From an uncultured Spirochaetales bacterium (lineage in GTDB: Bacteria > Spirochaetota > Spirochaetia > DTKZ01): a stretch of DNA of 43,986 bases. A program made the translations under genes and the position numbers. Under the pieces are notes generated by a model. The model was not told where the DNA came from and searched no databases. It saw only the letters and a program-made list of their open reading frames with translations. Below, in pieces: positions 10,601-17,453 of the stretch. The stretch lies in NCBI GenBank assembly GCA_937991975.1, contig CALKLC010000031.1:1-43986 (forward strand). Reading direction: 5' to 3'. The stretch's first letter is position 1. The number at the start of each line of letters is the position of its first letter.

Positions 10601-12521
10601 TATAGGGATTCAGTACAGTTCCTCCCAGTAGATCTACCGTTTCGTAGTTTTTGAATAAAAGTCTGCCCCGGTTGTCCTGATTCAACGTGCCTCCAAAGAA
10701 GGAAGGATCAGGGATAGAAGAGGGGAAGGCGTTGTTCTTTGAGATTTCGAGGGTCAAATTGTACCCTTCCATGCCCAATAAACGAAGGAGGCCAGACGTA
10801 TCAGGGTTGTAGTACACAATAGCCCCATCGGCAATGAGATTTAGATTCTCTTTTTTATAGGAGACTTGTGAAGAGATTCCCACGATTCCCGGATGGTCGG
10901 TGGGTTCTGAGCTGTAACTTCCCTTCAGTACGTTCCATCTTACCCCAAGGGCAATTTTGCCTTCCAGAGCATCGCTCCACTGTATGGAGTTCCCCATTCC
11001 AAACAGGATATCTCCACCAGCCCCCTGTCCCGAGGCGGTACGGTAATAGATCTCGATCCGATCGGAGGAAGCAGGCTCGTAAGGAAGGCTCACCGTTCCT
11101 TTTTCGTAATCCACACTGAACAACTGTTCTTCCCGGCCGTTTCGAAACACCCGAACAGATCCGGGGATCACATCGGTAGCAACACTGTAGGATTGAACAG
11201 GAGTGTACGTTTGAATCAGGATCTCGAAGTCTATAGTACTTCCAGGCTTTCGGGAGTCCGGCCCGTACAGGAGGGGTGCCTCTTCGGCAAAGGGGAACCG
11301 GGCTCGGAAGGAACGGCGGTTTTCTTCAGGGAGGGCCATTCGTAGGATCGATTCACCGGGATTGTACACAGGTTGGACAGGGTAAGCCAGGGAAAGGGGA
11401 GTGTCGGATCCACGCTTCACTATCCGGCTTCTCACGTTCGACCCTGATGGGGTGGTAGTACTCTGGGTGGAGTAGGTACCGTAATCCTGGAAAGGAGAAA
11501 AGGCTCCGGGATCGTACAGAAGTAGGGATGTCTTTCCCCCCAGGGTTACCTTGAACCGATCGATGGGTGCATTAAGGTAGTCGCCTCTGTACCAGGAAAA
11601 GTCCTCGCCTTCGGCCAGAGGATCCACCTGCCAGGGAGCGTTTGGGGCCGTCTTTATGAACGTGGGAAGGGCTTTTTTCCCTAAAGAGGAGGAACCAACC
11701 GGTAAACCGTTCTTCTCGTAGTACACCACCACTCGCCCGGCCGAGGGTTTCTGTAAGCTTACCAATCCTTCGCTCCGTGATAGGGATACATCGAACTCGG
11801 TTGCCTTCCTATACCTGCGACCGTCGCTACCCGAAACAGAGCCTTTGTTGTCCTCGAGGTATACTTCCACTGCATCCACTTCTGTATCCGGAAGGACAAA
11901 GAACCTCCCCTGTACGAAGGAAGAGGGATCGATCCGCAGTTCCTCTACCGAGTTCTTACCCACATAGGTTTTCTTCACAGGTTGGGAGGGATCGTATCGG
12001 AGGAGGAACTCATGCCGCGTGCGTTCTGTCTGAAGACGAGCTGCGATTCCAGGCGAACTCCTGCTGCCCCCGGGAAAGTCCATATAGGGATACGGAGAGA
12101 TCTCGATCCCCATGTTCCCCGCTCGAACGGATTGAAGTACTTCTCCTTCCTTGCCCTGGTACCCGAGCACATAACTATTCAGCTGTCGTTTTTCCTGTAG
12201 GGTGGTTTCGAAGAAGTATCGATCCATCAGCCAGAGAGCGAGGGTCAGGTTTGGTTTTTGCTCATAGATCACTCCGTCGGAAAAACCAGGAAAGACGAAA
12301 GGGTACTGGATCCCTTTTCCAGGAACTACAGACAGGCCGATGGATCCGCTCAGGGAAGCATCCCAGTACCCGTCCAGCCGTAGATCTACATCCGCGTCTC
12401 CCACTTTGGTCTGGAACACTGTTTCCGGAGCCTCCTGTAAGGGGTTCTTTGGCAGTGTTTGTGCAAGGAGAGAGTACGCAATGGTACAGAGCAGTAAAGC
12501 CAGAAGAGAGAGCCGTTCCAC
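7683..12521 (-). CDS. Giant outer-membrane protein of 1612 residues, possibly SprA-like
   Basis: The protein begins at GTG 12521 with a signal peptide (hydrophobic residues 4-19, cleavage near LLA-Q). Nearly all of the rest is beta-strand-like, and it ends in the aromatic HFTF. Residues 200-275 and 455-495 contain repeated modules of the form 'DYEKGTVSLPYEPASSDRIEIYY'-like strands. Two Asp-rich loops, DEDLDGDGVLDEE (733-745) and DSEDANRNGILEAE (777-790), look like calcium-binding turns. Around residues 950-1090 there is a beta-sandwich-like section, and the last 500 residues have the long aromatic-rich strands of a barrel. Size, Asp-rich loops and sandwich-plus-barrel layout recall SprA/Sov, the type IX secretion translocon, but no other type IX gene is visible here. 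It is the first gene of the minus-strand cluster that runs to mutL, with an 82-base gap before the next gene. Confidence 0.7.
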   Translation of the reverse strand: MERLSLLALLLCTIAYSLLAQTLPKNPLQEAPETVFQTKVGDADVDLRLDGYWDASLSGSIGLSVVPGKGIQYPFVFPGFSDGVIYEQKPNLTLALWLMDRYFFETTLQEKRQLNSYVLGYQGKEGEVLQSVRAGNMGIEISPYPYMDFPGGSRSSPGIAARLQTERTRHEFLLRYDPSQPVKKTYVGKNSVEELRIDPSSFVQGRFFVLPDTEVDAVEVYLEDNKGSVSGSDGRRYRKATEFDVSLSRSEGLVSLQKPSAGRVVVYYEKNGLPVGSSSLGKKALPTFIKTAPNAPWQVDPLAEGEDFSWYRGDYLNAPIDRFKVTLGGKTSLLLYDPGAFSPFQDYGTYSTQSTTTPSGSNVRSRIVKRGSDTPLSLAYPVQPVYNPGESILRMALPEENRRSFRARFPFAEEAPLLYGPDSRKPGSTIDFEILIQTYTPVQSYSVATDVIPGSVRVFRNGREEQLFSVDYEKGTVSLPYEPASSDRIEIYYRTASGQGAGGDILFGMGNSIQWSDALEGKIALGVRWNVLKGSYSSEPTDHPGIVGISSQVSYKKENLNLIADGAIVYYNPDTSGLLRLLGMEGYNLTLEISKNNAFPSSIPDPSFFGGTLNQDNRGRLLFKNYETVDLLGGTVLNPYTWNPPSGAIFPYENGSLPGPYTASASAEGFSRVLVLDYQLNSSELWVGAQMNLNTGFGSSLDLSEVTAIRFAYKVVTHTGSQVSLNFQAGSIDEDLDGDGVLDEEVGPSSRGYAFNQGTLTLYVGAGQEGLGNNQRDSEDANRNGILEAENPPLIFPGPGSSEGSFLLDASSGGDWKTALIRIPYMERSRLKAVRSVRFIVRKVGSGDAEGKILIGPIVFEGTTLPHQVVGKGEMEVREIYESLSDVQPSIPLDKVDPDRINTFHSGDTTQKVLEVKWKNLGSGDRWVLYSPIREIPPEQYREVNLYIRTGALSGTPAEARYSFQFTDPDGKGAYVEIPATAENRWEKLTVDLSRRKAYLGERELSNVRVDSNFGKITRFLFEGRGAQEGTLYLDELYLSSPRAGWSFASSFEGSFSVPGTVVTIGDVPLVKNLLVSQKLSTRTQAFQARLKEETPSLLSSSSEGSIDLLGLLRTEGSFAFDRLLDRMQYEGGHRLQFPAEGGVVTVRDQFKRSYYAEAAFLSRTNRIDMNLGPLFNLATGSEASYSTRILTQTWDANLTSIPVSALSLRISGKLSHSAEGYSLETEPYANSWIHSYRLIFPYTEGSNIQREGLFRWETQAEGDVLGLRITPEVSYVNTGEKDGLQRTMEKLLLEVPLRFRTQDTGPATSIVLSYLRQGTNTRSVPSYGDFRSDLSTLKDALYDQEYFYRSYPFYELGVPGRWSRFSSDTRGLASAEYISQFRLSFSRPYGSYLRDLLIPAQGESSFKKTLSRDRDTLTTTNQFDLSLLYSALNLFGKVGAHPFTTLWYTDEYQHKHTLSILHREEESSWQWKVSSQQKVTLFGEKEQKATAEHSVYLEGLKGFSFYGSLILGYTWKGLVLNDFGTSTLRKARDLGAYYLHTEKLEYRYEDREGWKQYLVLGHETALTFPKYGYIKAEIKLGLGFEEDYSGLPPGYRILMGLSGGISAHFTF

Positions 12522-12528
12522 GCTCTAT

Positions 12529-12557
12529 ATAGTATGCCCTTGTTCCCCCTTGTGCAA
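12529..12557 (-). promoter_or_regulatory. Promoter of the giant OMP gene (leaderless geometry)
   Basis: On the minus strand TTGCAC (12552-12557), 17 bases, then TACTAT (12529-12534). Seven bases separate the -10 from GTG 12521, so the transcript would begin at or beside the start codon. No ribosome site is present. The -35 overlaps the -35 of the divergent gene at 12585. Confidence 0.55.
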
Positions 12558-12578
12558 ATTAAAAATTATGAGAATACT
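12550..12578 (+). promoter_or_regulatory. Promoter of the 309-residue protein operon (leaderless geometry)
   Basis: TTGTGC (12550-12555), a 17-base spacer, then AATACT (12573-12578), with six bases to ATG 12585. No Shine-Dalgarno sequence precedes the ATG. It shares bases 12552-12555 with the -35 of the opposite promoter, so only one polymerase could bind at a time. Confidence 0.5.
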
Positions 12579-12584
12579 CTGTCT

Positions 12585-13514
12585 ATGCCATCGGAAGTCG
12601 ACAAAGCAAAGGTTTTTCTGGGGAGACTTCTGTCCAATCCGATGTTGCAAGGGTATACTCCTCTTCAACGGGAAGAACAGATCCTCCAGCTCTTTACTAC
12701 CCATGCTTCTCAACTGGCTCCCCTGTTGACCTCGAATGAGTTCTTCCCGGGGAAAAGCTGGACCACCCTCCTGCCTATTCTAATCCAGGCCCTATTCGAA
12801 CTCACCGATCAAGATCTCTGGACTGTCCTCGAACCGTTCCTTCAGTCCGGCTTATCCCTGTCTTTCCTCCCCTTTCTTACCAAGCAGGCTGTGCCGGAAA
12901 AACAGGTAAGGGCACAACTAACCGCTCTCTTGAAGGAAATTCTCCAGTCTCCTGAAGGAAGAAGGGTGTCTACCGGACCTCTCACTGCGGTCCAGCAGGG
13001 AGGATGTTTCAGGTACATTGACGCAATCTTTGAGCGTAGATCCTATATCCATTTCGAGATCACCAAAGTACAACGGTTACGGATGAGTAAAGAAGAAATA
13101 AAAGGCATTCTCACTGTGACCCTCTTATTGAAGAGCGCCTACGTCCTCTATGTATCGGATGGGATGCATACCTATACTGATCGAATCGCTGGCGTGATCC
13201 AGGGTTCCTTTGCCGAAAAGGTCATCCGATCTTTACACAAACGAATATCTCTCCTGCCTCTTTCCATCCTTGAGAGTGCCATTCATGCGAACATGTCTTT
13301 TGGGGAGAATAGATTCATAGAAGCTACAGCTCGTCTGGCCAGTATTTTCGCTTCCCGCTACCGGACCTTTCGCGCAGGGTTACCAGTGGACCGTGGAGCT
13401 GATACTCCTGATAAGAGTTGGTTCAGTGTAGCGCGGAAGAACTATAAGTTCTATGGATTCGATATCAAAATGTTGGATGAATTGTACATGATCGCTGCAG
13501 AGATGGGGTGGTAA
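12585..13514 (+). CDS. Conserved-looking hypothetical protein, 309 residues
   Basis: I do not recognise this protein. It is soluble, mostly helical and rich in Leu, with no signal peptide or membrane segment. The middle part, GGCFRYIDAIFERRSYIHFEI, is followed by a Lys/Arg-rich turn and a hydrophobic stretch (ILTVTLLLKSAYVLYVSDG). The end has FYGFDIKMLDELYMIAAEMGW. The frame is open from 12534, but ATG 12585 is chosen because a promoter ends six bases before it and the 17 extra residues would precede the predicted transcript. It is followed after three bases by the voltage-sensor gene, with GGGGTGGTAAGG as that gene's ribosome site. The two are certainly one operon and may work together at the inner membrane. 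Confidence 0.75.
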   Translation: MPSEVDKAKVFLGRLLSNPMLQGYTPLQREEQILQLFTTHASQLAPLLTSNEFFPGKSWTTLLPILIQALFELTDQDLWTVLEPFLQSGLSLSFLPFLTKQAVPEKQVRAQLTALLKEILQSPEGRRVSTGPLTAVQQGGCFRYIDAIFERRSYIHFEITKVQRLRMSKEEIKGILTVTLLLKSAYVLYVSDGMHTYTDRIAGVIQGSFAEKVIRSLHKRISLLPLSILESAIHANMSFGENRFIEATARLASIFASRYRTFRAGLPVDRGADTPDKSWFSVARKNYKFYGFDIKMLDELYMIAAEMGW

Positions 13515-13517
13515 GGT

Positions 13518-14630
13518 ATGAAACGATCCTTCTGGGAACATGTAGTAGTGGGGGCCATCATCCTCGTACTCATTCAGACTGTAGTGGACGATATGGCAAC
13601 CTTAGCCGATTGGCCCTGGAATGTCCGAAGGGTACTCCTTTACCTGGGATTCTTATTCGATCTATTCTTTTCCGTCGAGTTTCTCGTTCGTTTGTACCTT
13701 GCCTATGTAGACGGACAGGCGAAAGAGTACTTCTTCCGTGGGTATGGATGGATAGATCTACTAGCCTCGATCCCGCTTTTACTGTTCAATTCCGGCCCTG
13801 TTGTCTATGGACTGCTGGGAGGCGGGGTACCTGTATTTGGAATGGGCAGATCCCTGAACCTGCTGAAGACCGTCAAAGTTGTACGGGTAGCGCGCATTCT
13901 CAGGGTACTTCGGATGTTAAAAGTAGTGAGAAGACTTAAACAAACCGATTCGGTAATGGCACAGCGGCATATCGGAAAGATCGTTACTTCTGTCCTGGCT
14001 ACCTGTATTCTGGTGTTTTCTATCGGAACCTTTTTACTCCAGAGTAGATCGGGAAAATCATTCGAACAGATGTACTGGGAGGCTGTAGAATCAGCGTCGG
14101 ACACTCTGGGGAAGGTATCGAGTGCCGAACTCAATGCTACTGTACAGACAATTGCTCGTGTTCTTCCCCCTCTCCTCAAGGTCAAGGCAGAAGGCAAGGA
14201 CCTATTCTTCAGGCACGACTCGTTCTATCTGGCTACTCGGTTTGGGCCCTACGATTATTTCTATGAACGACGAGGTTCTGTGGAGTTATTCTTCGATTAT
14301 CGACCGATCACTCGATTACAGGCGGAGGAAAGCCTCCTTATTCTCACCATGGTGCTTGGGATTCTCCTTATTCTTCTTTTCTACTATGCTCCTCACTTTG
14401 CCGTCACTGTGTCAGACCCCCTCTTTGTAATGCTGAAAGGATTCAAAGAACCTTCGTACAACCTCGAAGTCAAGATCCCTCCTCACCTGAAAGAGGACGA
14501 GGTGTTCCGCCTGGCAGCGCAGTACAATGAAGAGTACCTTCCTATCAAACAGCGGAATTTGAGCATGGGGGAAGGGAAAACATCCGACATACAGTGGGAG
14601 GCGGTTTCGGAACTGTTCAAGAAAGGGTAA
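13518..14630 (+). CDS. Voltage-sensor membrane protein with degenerate channel pore and HAMP-like tail
   Basis: This 370-residue protein has six predicted membrane segments: S1 9-26, S2 38-63 (with D48 and E54), S3 78-90 (D80), S4 114-140, then 152-174 and 272-290. S4 carries basic residues at every third position: K117, K120, R123, R126, R129, R132, K135 and R138. This is the hallmark of voltage-gated cation channels (ion transport family). After the fifth segment SFEQMYWEAVESASDTLGKV (181-200) lies where a pore helix and filter would be, but the TVGYG or similar selectivity filter is absent. About 70 extra residues follow outside the membrane before the sixth segment. Residues about 296-345 (DPLFVMLKGF, then EDEVFRLAAQYN) resemble a HAMP linker. 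It may be a voltage-responsive signalling protein rather than a channel; that is inference. Confidence 0.8.
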   Translation: MKRSFWEHVVVGAIILVLIQTVVDDMATLADWPWNVRRVLLYLGFLFDLFFSVEFLVRLYLAYVDGQAKEYFFRGYGWIDLLASIPLLLFNSGPVVYGLLGGGVPVFGMGRSLNLLKTVKVVRVARILRVLRMLKVVRRLKQTDSVMAQRHIGKIVTSVLATCILVFSIGTFLLQSRSGKSFEQMYWEAVESASDTLGKVSSAELNATVQTIARVLPPLLKVKAEGKDLFFRHDSFYLATRFGPYDYFYERRGSVELFFDYRPITRLQAEESLLILTMVLGILLILLFYYAPHFAVTVSDPLFVMLKGFKEPSYNLEVKIPPHLKEDEVFRLAAQYNEEYLPIKQRNLSMGEGKTSDIQWEAVSELFKKG

Positions 14631-14634
14631 CTGT

Positions 14635-14922
14635 ATGGTGATCTCCATGATTCAACTGATCATTGAACTTCCGGACATTGGATCCATCAAAGAAAAGAGA
14701 CGGATTGTAAACTCCCTGCGAGAAAAACTACGGGTTCGGTTCAAAATCTCCGTTGCAGAGGTGGATTTGCAGGATTCCCTTCGTTTTTCCCAGATCGGAG
14801 GTGCGGTAGTTTCCAATTCCAGGCAGTATGGTGAACAAGTGATGATGAAGGTTCTCAATTTTGTGGAAAACGAAGTGCCTGGCAGAATTCAGGACGTCCA
14901 GATTCGCTCAGAGATCTACTGA
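14635..14922 (+). CDS. DUF503 family (YlxP-like) protein
   Basis: This small protein of 95 residues matches the DUF503/YlxP family: IKEKRRIVNSLREKL (17-31), then FKISVAEVDLQDSLRFSQIG and VVSNSRQYGEQ. YlxP-like proteins are often encoded near nusA, infB and rbfA and have been linked to ribosome maturation, but their exact role is not settled. Here it lies apart from those genes. AAGAAAGGG inside the end of the upstream gene serves as ribosome site, and the ATG is only four bases past the upstream stop, so it is the third gene of the 12585 operon. A second ATG four codons in is possible, but the longer start fits the family's beta strand better. The next gene is convergent, six bases away. Confidence 0.88.
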   Translation: MVISMIQLIIELPDIGSIKEKRRIVNSLREKLRVRFKISVAEVDLQDSLRFSQIGGAVVSNSRQYGEQVMMKVLNFVENEVPGRIQDVQIRSEIY

Positions 14923-14928
14923 GTTTGG

Positions 14929-15615
14929 CTACTTAGGAATCAGGAATAATTCGGGTAATTTGTAGTCAGGATTTTTCCATGGATTGGCTTCCAGGTCCTC
15001 TTCTGCGACTGCTTCGATTTTAAAGTAGTGATGAAAGGGTTCGAATCGATCGTCTTCAACCCGGATTTCCAGTTCGAAGGTTCTCTGTTCCCCGGCTTTC
15101 GAGGCCTGGACGGGTCGGGGAAGGAACAGGAAAGTCCCTTCCAGCTTCTCGTCGAGAAAGAAGGGGTTCTGCCATCGTTTGTCGATCATGGGAAGGAGTT
15201 CATCTTCCCAGCATAACTCTATGGAAACCCCTTGCACAGGTTCGAAATTCGTGCAGTTAAGGAGTTTTCCTTTGATGGTGGGCAGAAAGAAGGCAGGACC
15301 TTCGATCGATTTGGCCTCCAGCGGAGCGTCATAGTAAGGTCTTTTCACCGTTTCGATCCGTTTAAGGCCCTCATGGATAAGAGTGACGATATCAACCCGA
15401 AGCTGCGGGTTTTCTTTGAGGGCTCGTTCTGTATGAGCCATTCCGCGGCCCGAGGTGACGTAGTACTGAGGAATACGGTTTAACACATAGCACGCTAAAT
15501 CCATCCGGCATTGAGGGCTCAACAGGTACTCTATTTCCTTTTTTTTCGATTCTTCCTGCAGAATTTCATTCACCATCCGCAGGACAATATCCTCCATGAG
15601 GTTATGTATCTCCAT
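14929..15615 (-). CDS. ComFB-like domain protein, possible cyclic-di-GMP receptor
   Basis: The first 65 residues match the late-competence ComFB family: MEIHNLMEDIVLRMVNEIL, then CRMDLACYVLNRIPQYYVTSGRG. ComFB-domain proteins in cyanobacteria bind cyclic-di-GMP; the Bacillus protein has several zinc-binding cysteines, which are reduced here. Residues about 95-228 form a second domain I do not recognise, with beta-strand character and an acidic end (ELFLIPK at the terminus). The frame is open to a GTG at 15639, but ATG 15615 is preferred because AAGGGAG lies seven bases before it. It overlaps the end of the upstream 152-residue gene by 14 bases, so the pair is translationally coupled. Placement next to two PilZ genes supports a second-messenger role, by inference. 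Confidence 0.75.
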   Translation of the reverse strand: MEIHNLMEDIVLRMVNEILQEESKKKEIEYLLSPQCRMDLACYVLNRIPQYYVTSGRGMAHTERALKENPQLRVDIVTLIHEGLKRIETVKRPYYDAPLEAKSIEGPAFFLPTIKGKLLNCTNFEPVQGVSIELCWEDELLPMIDKRWQNPFFLDEKLEGTFLFLPRPVQASKAGEQRTFELEIRVEDDRFEPFHHYFKIEAVAEEDLEANPWKNPDYKLPELFLIPK

Positions 15616-16060
15616 GAGATTCTCCCTTGCGGTACTCACTCTTGATTTCTGTCAATTCCCGAATATCCCCAACAGCGGCCTTGAAATCCTTCAAAGTCTC
15701 TTTCAGGGAGTAATAGTTCAATCCTGCGTAGTAAATCTTTGAAAAGATTGAAAGGGATGTTTCATTCTTGGTGAATTGTATGTTCATGTAGCATCCATAC
15801 TCGTAACAGGTACGAAAGATGTCTTCGATCCGCGATCTGAGATACTCCTGCAAGGTGTTGGAAAAAGTGAAAGTATACACGATTTCGAGGAACTTGCTAT
15901 CCTCATCGATGAAGAAACTGCCCTGGTACCCTTCTTCGTTTTGAAAGGATGCGGTAAAGGCTCCGTCGCTTTCATCAGGATCTATAAGATTAAAACCCAG
16001 CTCTTTGAAAAGAACCTGGGTTCTCTGAATCCGTTCTTTCATTAGTTTGGAGTATTTCAT
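15602..16060 (-). CDS. Hypothetical protein, 152 residues, YbjN-like in outline
   Basis: I do not recognise this with certainty. It has an N-terminal helix (MKYSKLMKERIQRTQVLFKE), then two acidic beta strands with aromatic residues (GAFTASFQNEEGYQGSFFIDEDSKFLEIVYTF), more strands, and a final charged helix. That alternation of helix and sheet is reminiscent of the YbjN/type III chaperone-like fold, but the match is only by outline. There is no signal peptide. A promoter with leaderless geometry ends six bases before ATG 16060. The downstream ComFB-like gene overlaps it by 14 bases, so the two products probably act together. Confidence 0.7.
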   Translation of the reverse strand: MKYSKLMKERIQRTQVLFKELGFNLIDPDESDGAFTASFQNEEGYQGSFFIDEDSKFLEIVYTFTFSNTLQEYLRSRIEDIFRTCYEYGCYMNIQFTKNETSLSIFSKIYYAGLNYYSLKETLKDFKAAVGDIRELTEIKSEYRKGESHGDT

Positions 16061-16066
16061 GCATTA

Positions 16067-16095
16067 AACATATTCCAGAATCTTTTTCTGATCAA
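16067..16095 (-). promoter_or_regulatory. Promoter of the 152-residue and ComFB-like genes (leaderless geometry)
   Basis: On the minus strand TTGATC (16090-16095), a 17-base spacer, then TATGTT (16067-16072), six bases before ATG 16060. The -35 overlaps the last codons of the HD-domain gene. There is no ribosome site before the ATG. Confidence 0.5.
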
Positions 16096-17375
16096 GTTCG
16101 GAAATACTCTTTCAGGAGAGAGGATACATGGGGTAGAGAATCGAGAACTTCGGGGATCACCGCTACTCGCAGGACCCGAAGGGTTCGTACGAATCCTTCA
16201 ACCACGGGGGGCGAAAATACGGATCCTGCATCCGCATATTCCACAAGGTTCCCTTCTGGGAGAAGGATAGGGATGTCTATTTCGAAAGAGATCTGTTCAG
16301 GAATATCGATCACCACATCCTCCGATTCGATGGACTTCCCTGTTTTCTGGGAAAGGATACGGGCGATTTCCTCCTCTTTCGCATTTCGGTATTCCATGTC
16401 CAGAAGTTGTGTCATCTCGGAGGAAGACGGATCGAAGGGAACCTCCCAAACGGATTTCAAGAGCCTTCGGGAGGCGACCCTGCGGATGAGGGAAAAAGGT
16501 CTGTAGGACTGCTCGATAGTGGTGTGGAAGAACTCTTCATCGTCCAGCCCGTAGAGATCGTCCGGGCTAAGCATTCCATCCCGGAGCCCGAGAAACACGG
16601 CTTTCTTGATCATAGCAGTGGCAATACGCACTGTGCGGTGCCAGTACACGGTCCGATACATGAGGTATTTGGAGAACAGTACGTTTTCCGCTGCAGGCAA
16701 ACCAGTGAGATCCAGCGATATCCCCCGCTGGGGATGGGGATGGATCCTTCCGATCACGAAGTCTGTATCCTGAATACCGTAGGGCACTCCGCAGAAGTAG
16801 GCATCCCTGTTCAGGTAGTCCAGTTTGTCCGGATCCAGTACTCCCGAAAGGAGGTTGCGGAAAAAGGGGATTTCGGAAGACCCTTCATCATCCAGATGGT
16901 GGTCTACGATGGCGGCTACCATCCAGGGCTCGGTTCCTGCCTGTTGCTTCAAAAGGTTCTCCAGGGGGGGAGAGTAGATCAAATCGGCTGTAAGAGATTC
17001 ATGCTCCCGAAGGGGAAGTTCCTTTAACGAATGGGTAAAAGGGAAATGTCCAATATCGTGGAGCAAAGCTGCACAGAGGAAGGCTTTTACTCCTTCCAGA
17101 CTTAGGGCTGGAGCCTGTTCGGAGGATAGTAATCCCCTGAGGATCCGTTTGGCGAGGTGGAACACCCCCAGGCTGTGAACGAATCGGGTGTGGGTAGCTC
17201 CTGGATACACGAGGTGAGTGATCCCTAGCTGTTTGATTCGGTAGAGCTTCTGGAAAGGTTCCGATGCTACAATGGCCATCATCTCGGGAGATAGGTAGAT
17301 GTGTTTCCAGAGAGGGTCACGAATGGGTTCGGTGTAGTCCTGGTCCAGATGCTGGATGATCGAGTTCCCCTGCAT
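16092..17375 (-). CDS. HD-domain phosphohydrolase, dGTPase-like (YwfO/SAMHD1 type)
   Basis: This 427-residue protein matches the HD-superfamily phosphohydrolases related to YwfO and SAMHD1. It has HTRFVHSLGVFHLAKRI near residue 60, with the first metal-binding His, then AALLHDIGHFPFTHS near residue 100 with the HD pair, and DHHLDDEG and LDPDKLDYLNRDAYFCG further on. Members hydrolyse nucleoside triphosphates, often dGTP, in the cytoplasm, but the substrate cannot be read from sequence. The frame can be opened at a TTG at 17411, but ATG 17375 is chosen because a -10 ends seven bases before it. It is transcribed away from the lipoprotein gene. The last bases overlap the promoter of the next minus-strand gene. 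Confidence 0.87.
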   Translation of the reverse strand: MQGNSIIQHLDQDYTEPIRDPLWKHIYLSPEMMAIVASEPFQKLYRIKQLGITHLVYPGATHTRFVHSLGVFHLAKRILRGLLSSEQAPALSLEGVKAFLCAALLHDIGHFPFTHSLKELPLREHESLTADLIYSPPLENLLKQQAGTEPWMVAAIVDHHLDDEGSSEIPFFRNLLSGVLDPDKLDYLNRDAYFCGVPYGIQDTDFVIGRIHPHPQRGISLDLTGLPAAENVLFSKYLMYRTVYWHRTVRIATAMIKKAVFLGLRDGMLSPDDLYGLDDEEFFHTTIEQSYRPFSLIRRVASRRLLKSVWEVPFDPSSSEMTQLLDMEYRNAKEEEIARILSQKTGKSIESEDVVIDIPEQISFEIDIPILLPEGNLVEYADAGSVFSPPVVEGFVRTLRVLRVAVIPEVLDSLPHVSSLLKEYFRT

Positions 17376-17382
17376 ATACTGG

Positions 17383-17411
17383 AGTGTACAGGGAGCTTCA
17401 CCCCTCTTCAA
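17383..17411 (-). promoter_or_regulatory. Promoter of the HD-domain gene (leaderless geometry)
   Basis: On the minus strand TTGAAG (17406-17411), 17 bases, TACACT (17383-17388), then seven bases to ATG 17375. No ribosome site is visible. It lies back to back with the lipoprotein promoter; the two -35 boxes are six bases apart. Confidence 0.5.
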
Positions 17412-17417
17412 GAGGCT

Positions 17418-17446
17418 TTGACCATTTGTTAGAACATGGGTACCAT
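17418..17446 (+). promoter_or_regulatory. Promoter of the lipoprotein gene (leaderless geometry)
   Basis: TTGACC (17418-17423), 17 bases, TACCAT (17441-17446), then seven bases to ATG 17454. An in-frame ATG at 17436 lies inside the spacer and would be upstream of the transcript start, which supports 17454 as the true start. Confidence 0.55.
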
Positions 17447-17453
17447 AGAGAAG

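Noticed and set aside
7683-12521. A firm type IX secretion (SprA) call
   Set aside because: Only size, Asp-rich loops and general layout agree, and no other type IX component is in the window.
11777-12532. A 251-codon open frame on the plus strand
   Set aside because: It lies wholly antisense to the 1612-residue OMP gene, which has a signal peptide and coherent beta structure; the antisense translation is rich in Arg, Ser and Pro without any domain.
16407-17027. A 206-codon open frame on the plus strand
   Set aside because: It is the antisense shadow of the HD phosphohydrolase, whose HD motifs are intact on the minus strand.
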